A stretch of DNA of 64,000 bases from Apostichopus californicus (Eukaryota > Echinodermata > Holothuroidea > Aspidochirotida > Stichopodidae), in assembly GCA_020650975.1 (NCBI GenBank), contig JAIPMN010003479.1, positions 1-64,000 of the forward strand, written 5' to 3'. A program made the position numbers and the translations under genes. Every line of letters begins with the position of its first letter. The stretch's first letter is position 1. The notes under the pieces were generated by a model, which ran no database searches, was not told where the DNA came from, and saw only the letters and a program-made list of their open reading frames with translations. This document shows, piece after piece, positions 48,001 to 53,748 of this stretch.

Positions 48001-50413
48001 ATAAACTTAACTACCTAGAGAGTAGGACAAAATATAAAATAAGTAATATCTAGCATCACATACAATAGTATGCAAATCTGTAATACTTAAATTGGCCCAA
48101 GATATTGAGAATGCAAAAAGAAACCTGATCAAAATTTTGGTGAAAACATCCAAAGCAGTGTATTTTTGTTGAACTTGTACATATCGTGTACTTCTTAATC
48201 TGAAACCTAATCATGAAAGAGATTGACTTTTTAATGTTTGTATAAACCAGCACTAAAAATTAAATGTAAAGTGTAGCCATGAAAGAGCAATAAACCAATC
48301 ATTATTTGAAAAGAAAAGCAGTCTTATAAGAATAATGTTCTGTAATGGATATTAACTATTTGTAGTTCAATCAAAAGGTTCAGCCCATTGTCCACAAATT
48401 AGGCTAGGAAATGGTTGGCAAAGATGTTCACCTTTTTGCCAAGTCACTCGAGGTTGGATAGCTCAGTTGTAACCAAAGGTCATGTGATGCAAATTGCAGC
48501 ACAGTACAGTACATTACAGTATAGTACAGCATAGCATAGTACATTACAGTACAGTACCGCACCATACAGTACAGTATGTCATTGACCAGTTCAAATTCTG
48601 CTCTGGTAAATTATATTCGTTTGCCCATGTTTCAAAATTCTATTATTGTATGCTTTTGTTTTTAATATTATTTTTATCTTATATTATTTTTTAAAGTACA
48701 TGTACATGTTACATTTGTTCACTTCAATATGACCCAGTGCACTTATCATTCATCCATATACCCGAAAGAAAAACCTTCTTCCTTTACGTCCATGAATATA
48801 TTGTCTATGTAGTGTACAAAGTAAACATGGTCAAGTCCAATTGATGTGAAACAATACTTACACATACAACTACTGTACAATGACACACACATGGCTGGCA
48901 TTACACACAATGTACTGTGCATTCATATGTATAGTATACTGTATGTCTGGCATTGAATTTATCATTTTAACTGTAAATAATATTAATTTATTCTTCAGAT
49001 GAATCTAAACAATGAATACCTACAGTAGCAACTGTGAATATCAAAGTCAATTCATACTGTAATTATTAAACAAGCTTCTGCTTTTAATCTTATTAGCAAA
49101 TAAGTAACCAATTTCACTTATTATCTTTGTGTGTATTTTTCATAATTGACTAAAATATGCTGACACTGCATAACTAGGCATCCAGCACAGAAACAAGGTA
49201 GTGACCTACAGTACGGTATACACTGGCCCGGTTTAAGACTATGTGGGGCAATAGGCCATAAATTTCTTGGGGGCTGTATTCCCACTGTATCGTAAAGAAG
49301 GATTCTCTCTCATTAGTATTGTAACAGAAAGTGTTATATATTATTTGTGAAATTCTCTGGTATCAACCAAGTTGCAATAGAATGACACAAAAACAAACCT
49401 TGGCTTGAACTTAATAGAAATGTTTTTAACCTATAACAATAAAAATACTTTCGAACAGCTATCTCCAGAAACAGTTTAAAGACATTAGAAGCATTACATC
49501 AATCAACCTTGACAGATTCAGAGCCATAAACCCTTAAAGTCACACGTATCATGGTCATGACAACATAACATGATACATTTAAGGAGCATGGTTATTGTTT
49601 AGACTTTGCAAACTACACTACAGTACACATGATCACCCTAGGCCTAATACCTAAGACACTGACAACTGGCCATGGGTTCATAAATTAGGAACCATTTAAT
49701 TTTATATCTGGTGACCCTTTTATAAAATTGTTTCTCACCATCCGAATGCAATTTTGCTGTTTGTATCACTGCAGTCCGAGCCTGTACACTTAATTGGTAA
49801 ATCATGTGAACATTAGCTTATGTAACTTAGGAACTCTGTGTGTAGGCTTAGGGAACATATGCCATTCATTTGAAACTAGATATACTGGGTTAGCCTTTGC
49901 TATGCAATATACAGTAACATTGGCAAGAATTCTATGGTGTATGCAGTTGTCTGTCTAAACTTTAACGAGGCTAATGTTGGTCAAGATTAGGCCTAATAAG
50001 ATAGGCCTAGTTGTAACCAAGTGAAGTCTTCTTGCTTGCAAACTACCAAGGCAAAATGAAAACTGACATTCCCAACATATGTACAGGAAACTACTGTATC
50101 TCAGAAGAAAGATTGCAGTACGTTTAAGCATGTGTGGGGGAAATTACAATTCAATTCCTCAATCGCACAGGCTTGGCTGAATGAAAAGTGGAGACCATAC
50201 GGACATGCAACATTATATACTCAGTACAGTGACACAAACCTAGGCCCTAGGGGTCCTAAGGTTAGGCCTTCTATTATTATTAACGTTGATGTAGGTTGTC
50301 TCACCTAATGAAATGGCAGGCAAAGTAAGACTCTCCTGACGCCCGAAACTGTTTCCAAGATGATCACTTAGTCTTTTGACAGCGCCCAGTTTTTCTCGCT
50401 TCCTTTCGGCCAT
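5930..50413 (-). CDS. Unidentified gene: five phase-compatible exons of a basic Ser-rich protein (3' end outside window)
   Basis: Exons at 50413-50305, 44632-44576, 29664-29548, 7000-6826 and 6095-5930 join without a stop into about 207 codons. Order of visible content: a charged start ([20 protein letters not shown]), an acidic Gly/Asn segment ([19 protein letters not shown]), an Arg/Ser segment with [19 protein letters not shown], then [30 protein letters not shown], and a Lys/Ser/Asp-rich stretch ([20 protein letters not shown]). There is no signal peptide or membrane segment. I do not recognise the family. The composition suggests a disordered, phosphorylated N-terminal region of a larger scaffold or regulatory protein; this is inference. 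It leaves the window in phase 0. Introns are 5.7, 14.9, 22.5 and 0.7 kb. Confidence 0.7.
6711..6815 (+). mobile_element. LINE/SINE-type 3' tail
   Basis: TGTAAAGAGCCTAGAGG, TTTGGCGCTATATTAAGAAC, then (TTTTA)n and (TTA)n. This is the usual end of CR1/L2-like LINEs and SINEs that borrow their tails. It sits in intron 4 of the - strand gene, ending about 10 bp from the exon 4 donor. Confidence 0.65.
6826..7000 (-). CDS. Unidentified gene, exon 4
   Basis: 175 nt, acceptor CCTTTTCTTTGCAG, donor AACAT|GTAAAT. It enters in phase 1 with the only frame open throughout and leaves in phase 2, so a Met codon spans the junction to exon 5. It encodes [40 protein letters not shown] and [17 protein letters not shown]. 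If the donor were not used, TAA follows immediately at 6824-6822. Confidence 0.72.
7380..7446 (-). repeat. Family A repeat, partial
   Basis: On the - strand GATCAGAGTGCGTATATAG then AGAGACAGGTAAGTATCTGT, as in the 38.8- and 43.4-kb copies. Confidence 0.55.
8001..8580 (+). repeat. Tandem array, three ~190-bp units plus a stub
   Basis: Units start near 8001, 8196 and 8384. Each carries GCACGCAATCACAG, ATAGGCCTAC, CATTTATTTATTAGACTGT and TTTCAAACTGATGTTAAGAG. The sequence at 8566-8640 repeats the last part. No coding content. Confidence 0.85.
10901..11063 (+). repeat. Family A repeat copy
   Basis: CACTTTAGGGTGGTAGAATG ... GTCGCTGAGG ... ACCAGTTCACCCTAGACATG ... GAGGAGACAGGTACAG ... GAAGTAAAT, in the shared order. 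Confidence 0.8.
12547..12906 (+). repeat. Family A repeat copy, interrupted by the U2-headed element
   Basis: Left part CTTTAGGATGGTAGATTAGG to ACCAGTTAATAGGCTA, right part GGTAGATGGGTGTGCG to AGGAGTGAAGTAAATAG; together they match other family A copies. Confidence 0.8.
12656..12848 (-). mobile_element. Retroposed element with a U2 snRNA head (snRNA-headed SINE or chimera)
   Basis: Reading the - strand from 12848, the first 45 nt equal the 5' end of U2 snRNA (ATCGCTTCTCGGCCTTTTGG through GTAGTATCTGTTC) with one difference (CATG for CAAG). After that the similarity stops: no U2 Sm site or 3' stem-loops are seen. The body of about 150 nt is unknown and contains a perfect hairpin GCCCAGG-TTCTTT-CCTGGGC, then ends GACTTTTTCTTAAAAAG. 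An exact 17-bp duplication TACCAGTTAATAGGCTA flanks it (12639-12655 and 12848-12864), so it arrived by target-primed reverse transcription. The host site is a family A repeat copy. SINEs with snRNA-derived heads are known but rare. Confidence 0.85.
14083..14204 (+). repeat. 21-bp minisatellite, six copies
   Basis: Unit CGGCTTGCCAGCTCATCTCCT with a C/T variant that alternates between GCC and GCT in copies 2-6. Because 21 is a multiple of three, both strands show false repeat proteins. Confidence 0.9.
14215..14366 (+). repeat. GGAAGAAAC-rich repeat, inverted relative to 15.24 kb
   Basis: Starts TTCTCGCCAGGGTTCGGTTT and continues with alternating TTTCTTCC and GGAAGAAAC blocks. Confidence 0.7.
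15240..15365 (-). repeat. GGAAGAAAC-rich repeat, inverted partner
   Basis: On the - strand it starts GCGAGAACCAGGGTTCGCAG and runs into GGTTTCTTCC blocks, like the 14.2-kb copy read forward. Confidence 0.7.
15838..15864 (-). ncRNA. Hammerhead-ribozyme-like core
   Basis: The - strand reads CTGACGA, then GGTCC / GGATC able to pair as stem II (one G-T pair), then GAAA, the conserved hammerhead order. Stem I and stem III partners and a cleavage triplet are not clear. Such cores occur in Penelope-like retroelements and retrozymes. Chance is possible. Confidence 0.3.
17897..17962 (+). tRNA. tRNA-like remnant
   Basis: GGAGTGT/TCACTCC ends pair 6 of 7; box A TTAGCTCAGTGGTTAAC is excellent; box B AGTTCGAGTCA is decayed. 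The GCCTTCCAA segment resembles tRNA-Gly(TCC). At 66 nt and with poor inner arms it is a fossil or SINE head. Confidence 0.45.
19295..19686. mobile_element. Non-autonomous hAT-type element, 392 bp
   Basis: Terminal inverted repeats CAGGGGCGTCGGA at both ends are perfect. CACTG flanks both sides, either a short TSD or extra TIR sequence read with one mismatch. Internal sequence GGTTGGCGCGTA and the GGAAATG...CTTCC segment match the 23.0-kb element in the same orientation. No coding content. Confidence 0.78.
20140..20236 (+). repeat. Tandem duplication, ~56-bp unit
   Basis: ATTATTCATGCATGAAAACA followed by AAACTGAAATGTTT occurs twice with few changes. Confidence 0.8.
20540..20672 (+). repeat. 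Family A repeat copy
   Basis: GGCAGGGCAGTGACC, TTACCAGTTCAGTCTAGGCA, then GGGGAGACAGGTAAGCGAGG and GAAGTAAATG in the family order; the 5' end is diverged. Confidence 0.8.
21050..21136 (+). repeat. Direct repeat left of a family A copy
   Basis: AGGAATTTGGCCTTGACCTG ... AATAGATAAATATAGAACAG, repeated at 21444-21532. Confidence 0.85.
21291..21444 (+). repeat. Family A repeat copy (near full length)
   Basis: ACACTTTGGGTGGTAGAATG at the left, then GGGCATTGACCGGAAGTGG, AAAAGATTACCAGG, GTTGTGGGGAGACAGGTAAG, GAGCGAAGTAAATAG. A good reference copy. Confidence 0.85.
21444..21532 (+). repeat. Direct repeat right of a family A copy
   Basis: Second copy of the 21050 repeat, starting exactly where the family A copy ends (AAATAGAGGAATTTGG). 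Confidence 0.85.
23012..23393. mobile_element. Non-autonomous hAT-type element, 382 bp, exact 8-bp TSD
   Basis: Perfect 12-bp terminal inverted repeats CAGTGGCGGAGC / GCTCCGCCACTG. AGTAAAAC flanks both sides (23004-23011 and 23394-23401). Near the right end is a GGGGGGGCATCCGCCCCCCC hairpin. Related internally to the 19.3-kb and window-start elements. Confidence 0.9.
23846..23940 (+). repeat. Possible tRNA-derived SINE head
   Basis: GCAGTGGTTATTGGTAC resembles box A of Leu/Ser-type tRNAs and CAGTTCGATTCCC resembles box B at fitting spacing. No cloverleaf was built. Confidence 0.3.
25574..25713 (+). repeat. Family A repeat copy (diverged)
   Basis: GGAAGGCAGTGAGAGTG, GGGCGCAGTGCTAAAA, ATACCAGTGGCGTCTAGG, then GAGACAGGTAAGAGAGGAG. 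Confidence 0.75.
26566..26946 (+). repeat. Purine-rich minisatellite
   Basis: Irregular copies of GGATGACTGGAGGAGGGG (about 18-19 bp) over nearly 400 bp. Strand asymmetry is extreme, with many G-runs. Confidence 0.85.
29232..29386 (+). repeat. Family A repeat copy (near full length)
   Basis: AGTTTGGATGGTAGAATGAG, GGGCAACGACCGGAGGAGCC, TTAAAAGATTACCAGGAC, GTGAGGAGACAGGTAAGCG, GAACGAAGTAAATAG. It lies 160 bp beyond exon 3 in the direction of transcription. Confidence 0.85.
29548..29664 (-). CDS. Unidentified gene, exon 3
   Basis: 117 nt, acceptor CTATGTACAG, donor CTCAAG|GTAAGA, phase 1 in and out. Only one frame is open. It encodes [19 protein letters not shown] and [19 protein letters not shown], a basic Ser-rich stretch with possible kinase sites (RRLS, RLSRS). 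Confidence 0.75.
30943..31040 (+). repeat. Family A repeat, partial
   Basis: ACTGGTCACCAAC, GAAAGGTTACCC, GTTGTGGTAAGGAGACAGGT follow the family order. Confidence 0.6.
32525..32690 (+). repeat. Imperfect tandem repeat, ~75-bp unit
   Basis: ATGCAAATGTACTAGCTAGG, TTGGTAACAT and TGTATGCA...CCTCAC recur two to three times. Confidence 0.7.
32720..32761 (+). repeat. Family A repeat, right end only
   Basis: GTTGTGAGGAGACAGGTAAT then GAGGAACGAAGTAAT. Confidence 0.65.
33349..33368. repeat. Perfect 20-bp palindrome
   Basis: CATGTACAGTACTGTACATG reads the same on both strands. Confidence 0.9.
34403..34462 (+). repeat. Family A repeat, right end only
   Basis: GAGAGTGCTGAGATTGCGAG, GGGACAGGTAAGAGAGG. 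Confidence 0.65.
34971..35707 (+). repeat. Tandem array, three ~246-bp units
   Basis: Units start near 34971, 35218 and 35463. Each carries GAGCAAATAAATCATTTTAT, GTATTCCTTTGAGTCCTTTT, AATTGTTCTTCTGTTCACTG and TGTTACTAAAATGTCTCACA. Unit-to-unit identity is high. Confidence 0.88.
36497..36855 (+). repeat. ACACATATCCCTA-type satellite array
   Basis: About 25 irregular units of CATATATCCCTACACA over 360 bp. Confidence 0.88.
38744..38910. repeat. Two family A fragments in opposite orientations
   Basis: The - strand carries GAAGACAGGTAAGTATCG and GGGTAAGTTTTGAGG (38744-38822); the + strand carries GAGAGAGTGCATACAG and GAGACAGGTAAGAAGTAAAT (38842-38910). Confidence 0.55.
39121..39148 (-). CDS. Candidate alternative first exon (MSAMFLRVP)
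   Basis: ATG at 39148, nine codons plus one base, then CCAG|GTAAGG, a near-perfect donor. It leaves in phase 1, exactly what the 29.66-kb exon needs, giving [16 protein letters not shown]. It is short, so chance is possible, and the ATG is preceded by a T-run that could also be part of an acceptor. Confidence 0.35.
41115..41272. repeat. Family A fragments in opposite orientations
   Basis: TGTTACCTGTCTACAATC on + is the reverse of the family right end; GGAGACAGGTAAGAGAGGAG with CGAAGTAAATAG follows in + orientation at 41238-41272. Confidence 0.6.
42014..42065 (+). repeat. Exact 26-bp tandem duplication
   Basis: GGAGTATTAAATATTAGATA plus ATTGAA occurs twice head to tail with no differences. 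Confidence 0.92.
43335..43415 (-). repeat. Family A repeat, 3' part with terminal sequence
   Basis: On the - strand: GTGCAGAGATTGTGGGGAG, ACAGGTATCTTTGTCACTC, then ACACCCAAAGTTTTTTGGG, which may be the inverted partner of the family's left end CACTTTGGGTG. Confidence 0.65.
43495..43800. mobile_element. Non-autonomous hAT-type element, 306 bp, exact 8-bp TSD
   Basis: Terminal inverted repeats TAGGGTTGGGCGATAT and TAGGGTTGGGCAATAT (one mismatch). TGCTCCAG flanks both sides (43487-43494, 43801-43808). The TAGGGTTGGGC end is a common hAT-type terminus. It interrupts an open - strand frame of unknown meaning. Confidence 0.88.
43970..44166 (-). repeat. Family A repeat, longest copy
   Basis: On the - strand: GAAGCACTTTGGATGGTAGG, ATCATTGACCGGTAGTGACC, GTTAAAAGGTTTACAG, GTTGTGAGGAGATGGGTATC, CTTATAAATATCCAAGC. 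It spans about 195 bp with weakly inverted ends. Confidence 0.7.
44576..44632 (-). CDS. Unidentified gene, exon 2 or alternative first exon
   Basis: 57 nt, phase 1 in and phase 1 out; donor ATCCG|GTGAGT. It encodes [18 protein letters not shown]. The proposed acceptor (GGCTACAG) has a weak pyrimidine tract. An in-frame ATG ten bases upstream (44642) would make this a separate first exon starting [10 protein letters not shown]. Both readings join correctly to the next exon. Confidence 0.6.
44633..50304 (-). other. 5.7-kb intron 1 of the unidentified gene
   Basis: AT-rich DNA with a TACAGTA cluster at 48.5 kb and no further exon or complete mobile element that I can support. Confidence 0.45.
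48497..48570 (+). repeat. TACAGTA-cluster
   Basis: CAGTACAGTACATTACAGTA followed by TAGTACAGCATAGC, then the same theme again to 48570; a local burst of the window-wide motif. Confidence 0.8.
50305..50413 (-). CDS. Unidentified gene, exon 1 (start codon)
   Basis: The ATG at 50413 opens 36 codons plus one base, then TTAG|GTGAGA. The start context is GTA-ATG-G, close to TGACGTAA (a CRE-like site) just upstream. Residues are rich in Lys/Arg (RKREK, VKR). High CpG and open frame compared with the flanks support a real first exon. It leaves in phase 1. Confidence 0.72.
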
Positions 50414-53391
50414 TACGTCATAAGTAAAAACAAGAAAGGTTGATCGGCATTCTGAGTTGATCTTTCTTTGGCTGTCGGGTTCAATAGGTCAGCTTATCTA
50501 CAATCGTGTTGTTTATATCGTGTTCTAACACTGATTTAGTAACTCGCACACATTACAGAGGCACCGTTGTTACATAGGATTACAGGCTGAACGCACACTA
50601 GACGTACGAACAGATTTCATGCGATCAATTGTCACAATCTTTTGAGGTATTTATTGTTTCTTATGCATGTGATTGCAGTCATATTCTTACTTTCGTTAGA
50701 CGAACAAGATAGTATACAAGCGTTCCTTAATAATTTATTGCAAAGAAATAGAAGGATCATTTATGACTGGTATGTTAATGAACTTGTGGTTTTCTAGATG
50801 TAAACAAACTACGTACCGTCGCGTTGGGAAATTCACTTCCACCTCACAAAATCGTGAAGGAAACTATGTTTGCTGCCACCATTTAACCAAAAGAAGACGA
50901 GAAAGTTGCTTTTACCGTGCCCTTATTAGATACAAACCTTGTGCTTAATTAATTAATTAATTAATTAAAAAACATAATTATTATCGGTAGGAAGATGATT
51001 AATATATAGTTTGCTAACAGTTTTATTTTATTTTAATATATAGCTAACTAGACGTCCCCGATTTCAGAGGACAGTCCCTTTGTGTATCATCCTGGATTAA
51101 AGTGTTCCAGGAATTGTCTCTGGATAATTATACAAGCAGACGCTGCGGACAAATGCGTTCCATCTGAGGAGGGGAACTAAAACTTCGAGGGGCAATGGTG
51201 CATGTGCCTTCGATTTTAGAAAGAGAATCGCTAAATCCACTAATAAATTCTCGACATAGTGGACCCCTCTGTGCATTGTGTACTACAAATTATTTGCAAC
51301 AAACGGCACGATTATTAAAGAAATCAACACAAGGATATTTCATTTTTGACAACAGCTGTTTTTTCTTCAAAACATGCCACTTGCAAATACAGACAGCGGT
51401 CCAAAATGGAAAGGGGTATACATTTTTCATTAACAAAAACGTTGACGTTTTATTTCTGAATGGAGGCACTTCTGAGGTTTCTCCCAATACCGAAGACCTT
51501 GATGGTCTCTCATTTTGTTTTTCGAAAGTTTCTAGAATCTTAGGATAACCACTTTTTTCATCATCCCGTAATATATATAGCCGTGAAATTTCTTTACTAC
51601 AAAGCTGACCCAGTGTGTATAACAAAACATTGGTAAAAAGTATTGAATACCTTAGCGACCCTTGCTTCCAACAAAATTAATGGTGCAGCTATTTTTTTGT
51701 GTGGCAACGCTCCTTTCAAAATTTCTGCCATGTATTTTGGTGATCCGTGACACAAGAGCAATGCCAATATATATATTGTGTAACTGTCGGTGCTTGGGGA
51801 GGGGTGGAACGAAAACAAAGCAGCTGTGTGACGTATGAACTACAATGCCGGTCCCGAGTTTTTCACAGTGAGTAATTCTCCATGTATCTCATCATTTCAT
51901 ATCTTGATGTGACTGAAAATATGTTATCTGAATGGGGCCTCCTATAGTAATCATACCCATTCCCGCAAACCAAGTACAAAGTATTTGGCAATGATATTGT
52001 GATGTAACCTGGCATACGGATCGTCGCCGTAACCGTGGTGGCACAACCCGACGGGTTGAAGTCGATAGTAGTGTACGCCAAATAAAGGGCGGAGGTGGTC
52101 CCCGGGCCACCCAACGGCGTCAGTCGGAGGGGGGGGGGGTGGTCCAGTCTGGTGCATTCTTTGGAATTAAGCTGGGAGGCTTATTTGACCACTGCTACGG
52201 GTATACATACTCACGTCTCCCGCCATATTTAAACCCATACCCAAAAATTAACATATTTAATTGTTTGCACCTTGCGTTTTTAGCTATTTATATACCAATT
52301 TATAATAGTCTAAAAATGCGTCAGAGTGAAGCATTTGATGTGTGAACTTAATTTCGTTTTGATTTCCCCCCTTTTTTGCTGGGAGAGGAATCCTACTGTA
52401 TATTCCTTGATTCGAGGTTAATTCATGACCATACCTAAATCAGTCGGCTGAATGATTAACTTTGCATCCTTCCTTATCCTACCTCTACCCCACTCCACCC
52501 CATCCATATCCCCGTCCCACCCCACCCCATCCCATGGGCACAACGCTGGATTACAACCGGCCTGAAAGAAGTCCCCTTTTTCAGTTTGATCGACAACATC
52601 AACTCAAAAGTTATTTACCGGGAAATCAGCTGTGCGGTCACATAATCAAAACCCCTATTCCAATAGTGGAAGATTCAAATTGAGATTTAGGGGAATGAAA
52701 TATTGGTTTAAAAATGGTCAATTGGGCCCTTCTATCACCTAGTTCAATTTTTTTGGACGTAATTTAACGGTCTAGTATAAAATAGAGCAAAAGAAAAGGT
52801 TCCGTAATTCGGGTTTACCTATATTTTTTTCCGGGTCACAAGATTTCTCCGCAGCCTTGTTTTGGTCGAGTCGTGTGTACAATCATGTGACGAGTTATAG
52901 CGCAGCGGTGAACATTTTGACATAGCACGGAAAGTGAAGAAAATAATTCATCGAATAATTAGGCCAAACATAGTGAACAAATATGGTACTGGATTGGTTG
53001 TGATTTTAATTGTTCTGTGCTTCTTCTGCTTCACAAATATGACTCGCTTTAACCACTCTGTTTGAGTATTAAATGTCATTGTTGATACCAGACAGTTTTT
53101 CGAAGGACCCGATTGTACTGTGATTCATGTTAGGCTAGAATGCGTAGGCTATTCATGAGTTGTAATACTGAAGACCTGACTGGGCTAGTATTTGTTTGGT
53201 GGTATACCTATTATTTAAGTGCAGACTTGAGTTGTTGACAGTCCTTTACTGGTCCTGTAACATTTAGACCCTTGTCTGATATGAAGTTATAAGTTAATAG
53301 GCCTAGCTAATTCCTTAATCGCATCACAACTTGTTCATCTCACTTGTTATTGTTACTACCACTAGTTACTGTTGTATCCTAACAACATGTC
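50414..53391. promoter_or_regulatory. Shared upstream region of two divergent genes
   Basis: About 3 kb between the start codon of the - strand gene and the Rag GTPase gene. It must hold both promoters or a bidirectional one, though no TATA box is evident near either start. Contents: a TTAA run (50947-50970), a 117-codon open frame at 51195-51548 with an overlapping antisense frame, a CpG-richer patch with open - strand frames at 51863-52157, and a C-rich tract near 52480-52530. None of the open frames is recognisable. Confidence 0.5.
50947..50970 (+). repeat. TTAA microsatellite
   Basis: TTAATTAATTAATTAATTAA in the divergent upstream region. Confidence 0.85.
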
Positions 53392-53409
53392 ATGTCATGC
53401 TTAGTAAAG
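53392..53409 (+). CDS. RRAGC: Candidate first coding exon of the Rag GTPase gene
   Basis: Exon 2 enters in phase 0 and its first residues (SLGDD) are already N-terminal, so only a tiny coding exon is missing. ATG TCA TGC TTA GTA AAG followed by GTGACT would give MSCLVK joined to SLGDD, with a 187-bp intron. A rival is an ATG at about 52983 directly followed by GTACTG, which would give MSL like human RagC but has a poor donor. RNA evidence is needed; the choice is a guess. Confidence 0.25.
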
Positions 53410-53596
53410 GTGACTAGTAAGCCTTGCCACACACTTTGTCTTTGATAATGGCAAATTATCATGAAATGTCATTTGAATCTGACAACTCTTAATAGTTTTA
53501 GTGTCATTAATTGATGGCTTTACACAGTTAAAACTTGAATCTATCCAAGTCTCAACAACTTTGAACAACGAAGTATTTTTGATATATTTTTTTCAG

Positions 53597-53748
53597 TCTT
53601 TAGGGGATGATGCTGGTATTGTTGGGAGCTATGGTGTAGTTGGCTCCTTCCCAAAGGACTTTGACTATGGCCCAGATGACCATGATATGGAGAATGGTGC
53701 AGTTCCACCAGATAACAGACCAAGGATATTGTTGATGGGACTAAGAAG
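53597..53748 (+). CDS. RRAGC: Rag GTPase exon 2 (N-terminal tail, start of P-loop)
   Basis: Acceptor is a T-rich tract ending TTTTTTTCAG; donor is AG|GTAAAT. It has 152 nt, enters in phase 0 and leaves in phase 2 inside an Arg codon of the P-loop. It encodes [16 protein letters not shown], an acidic linker, then [10 protein letters not shown]. The linker is shorter than the Gly/Ala-rich linker of human RagC. Confidence 0.93.

Noticed and set aside
48455-48490. tRNA-like GGATAGCTCAGTTG
   Set aside because: Box A resemblance only; no box B or cloverleaf.
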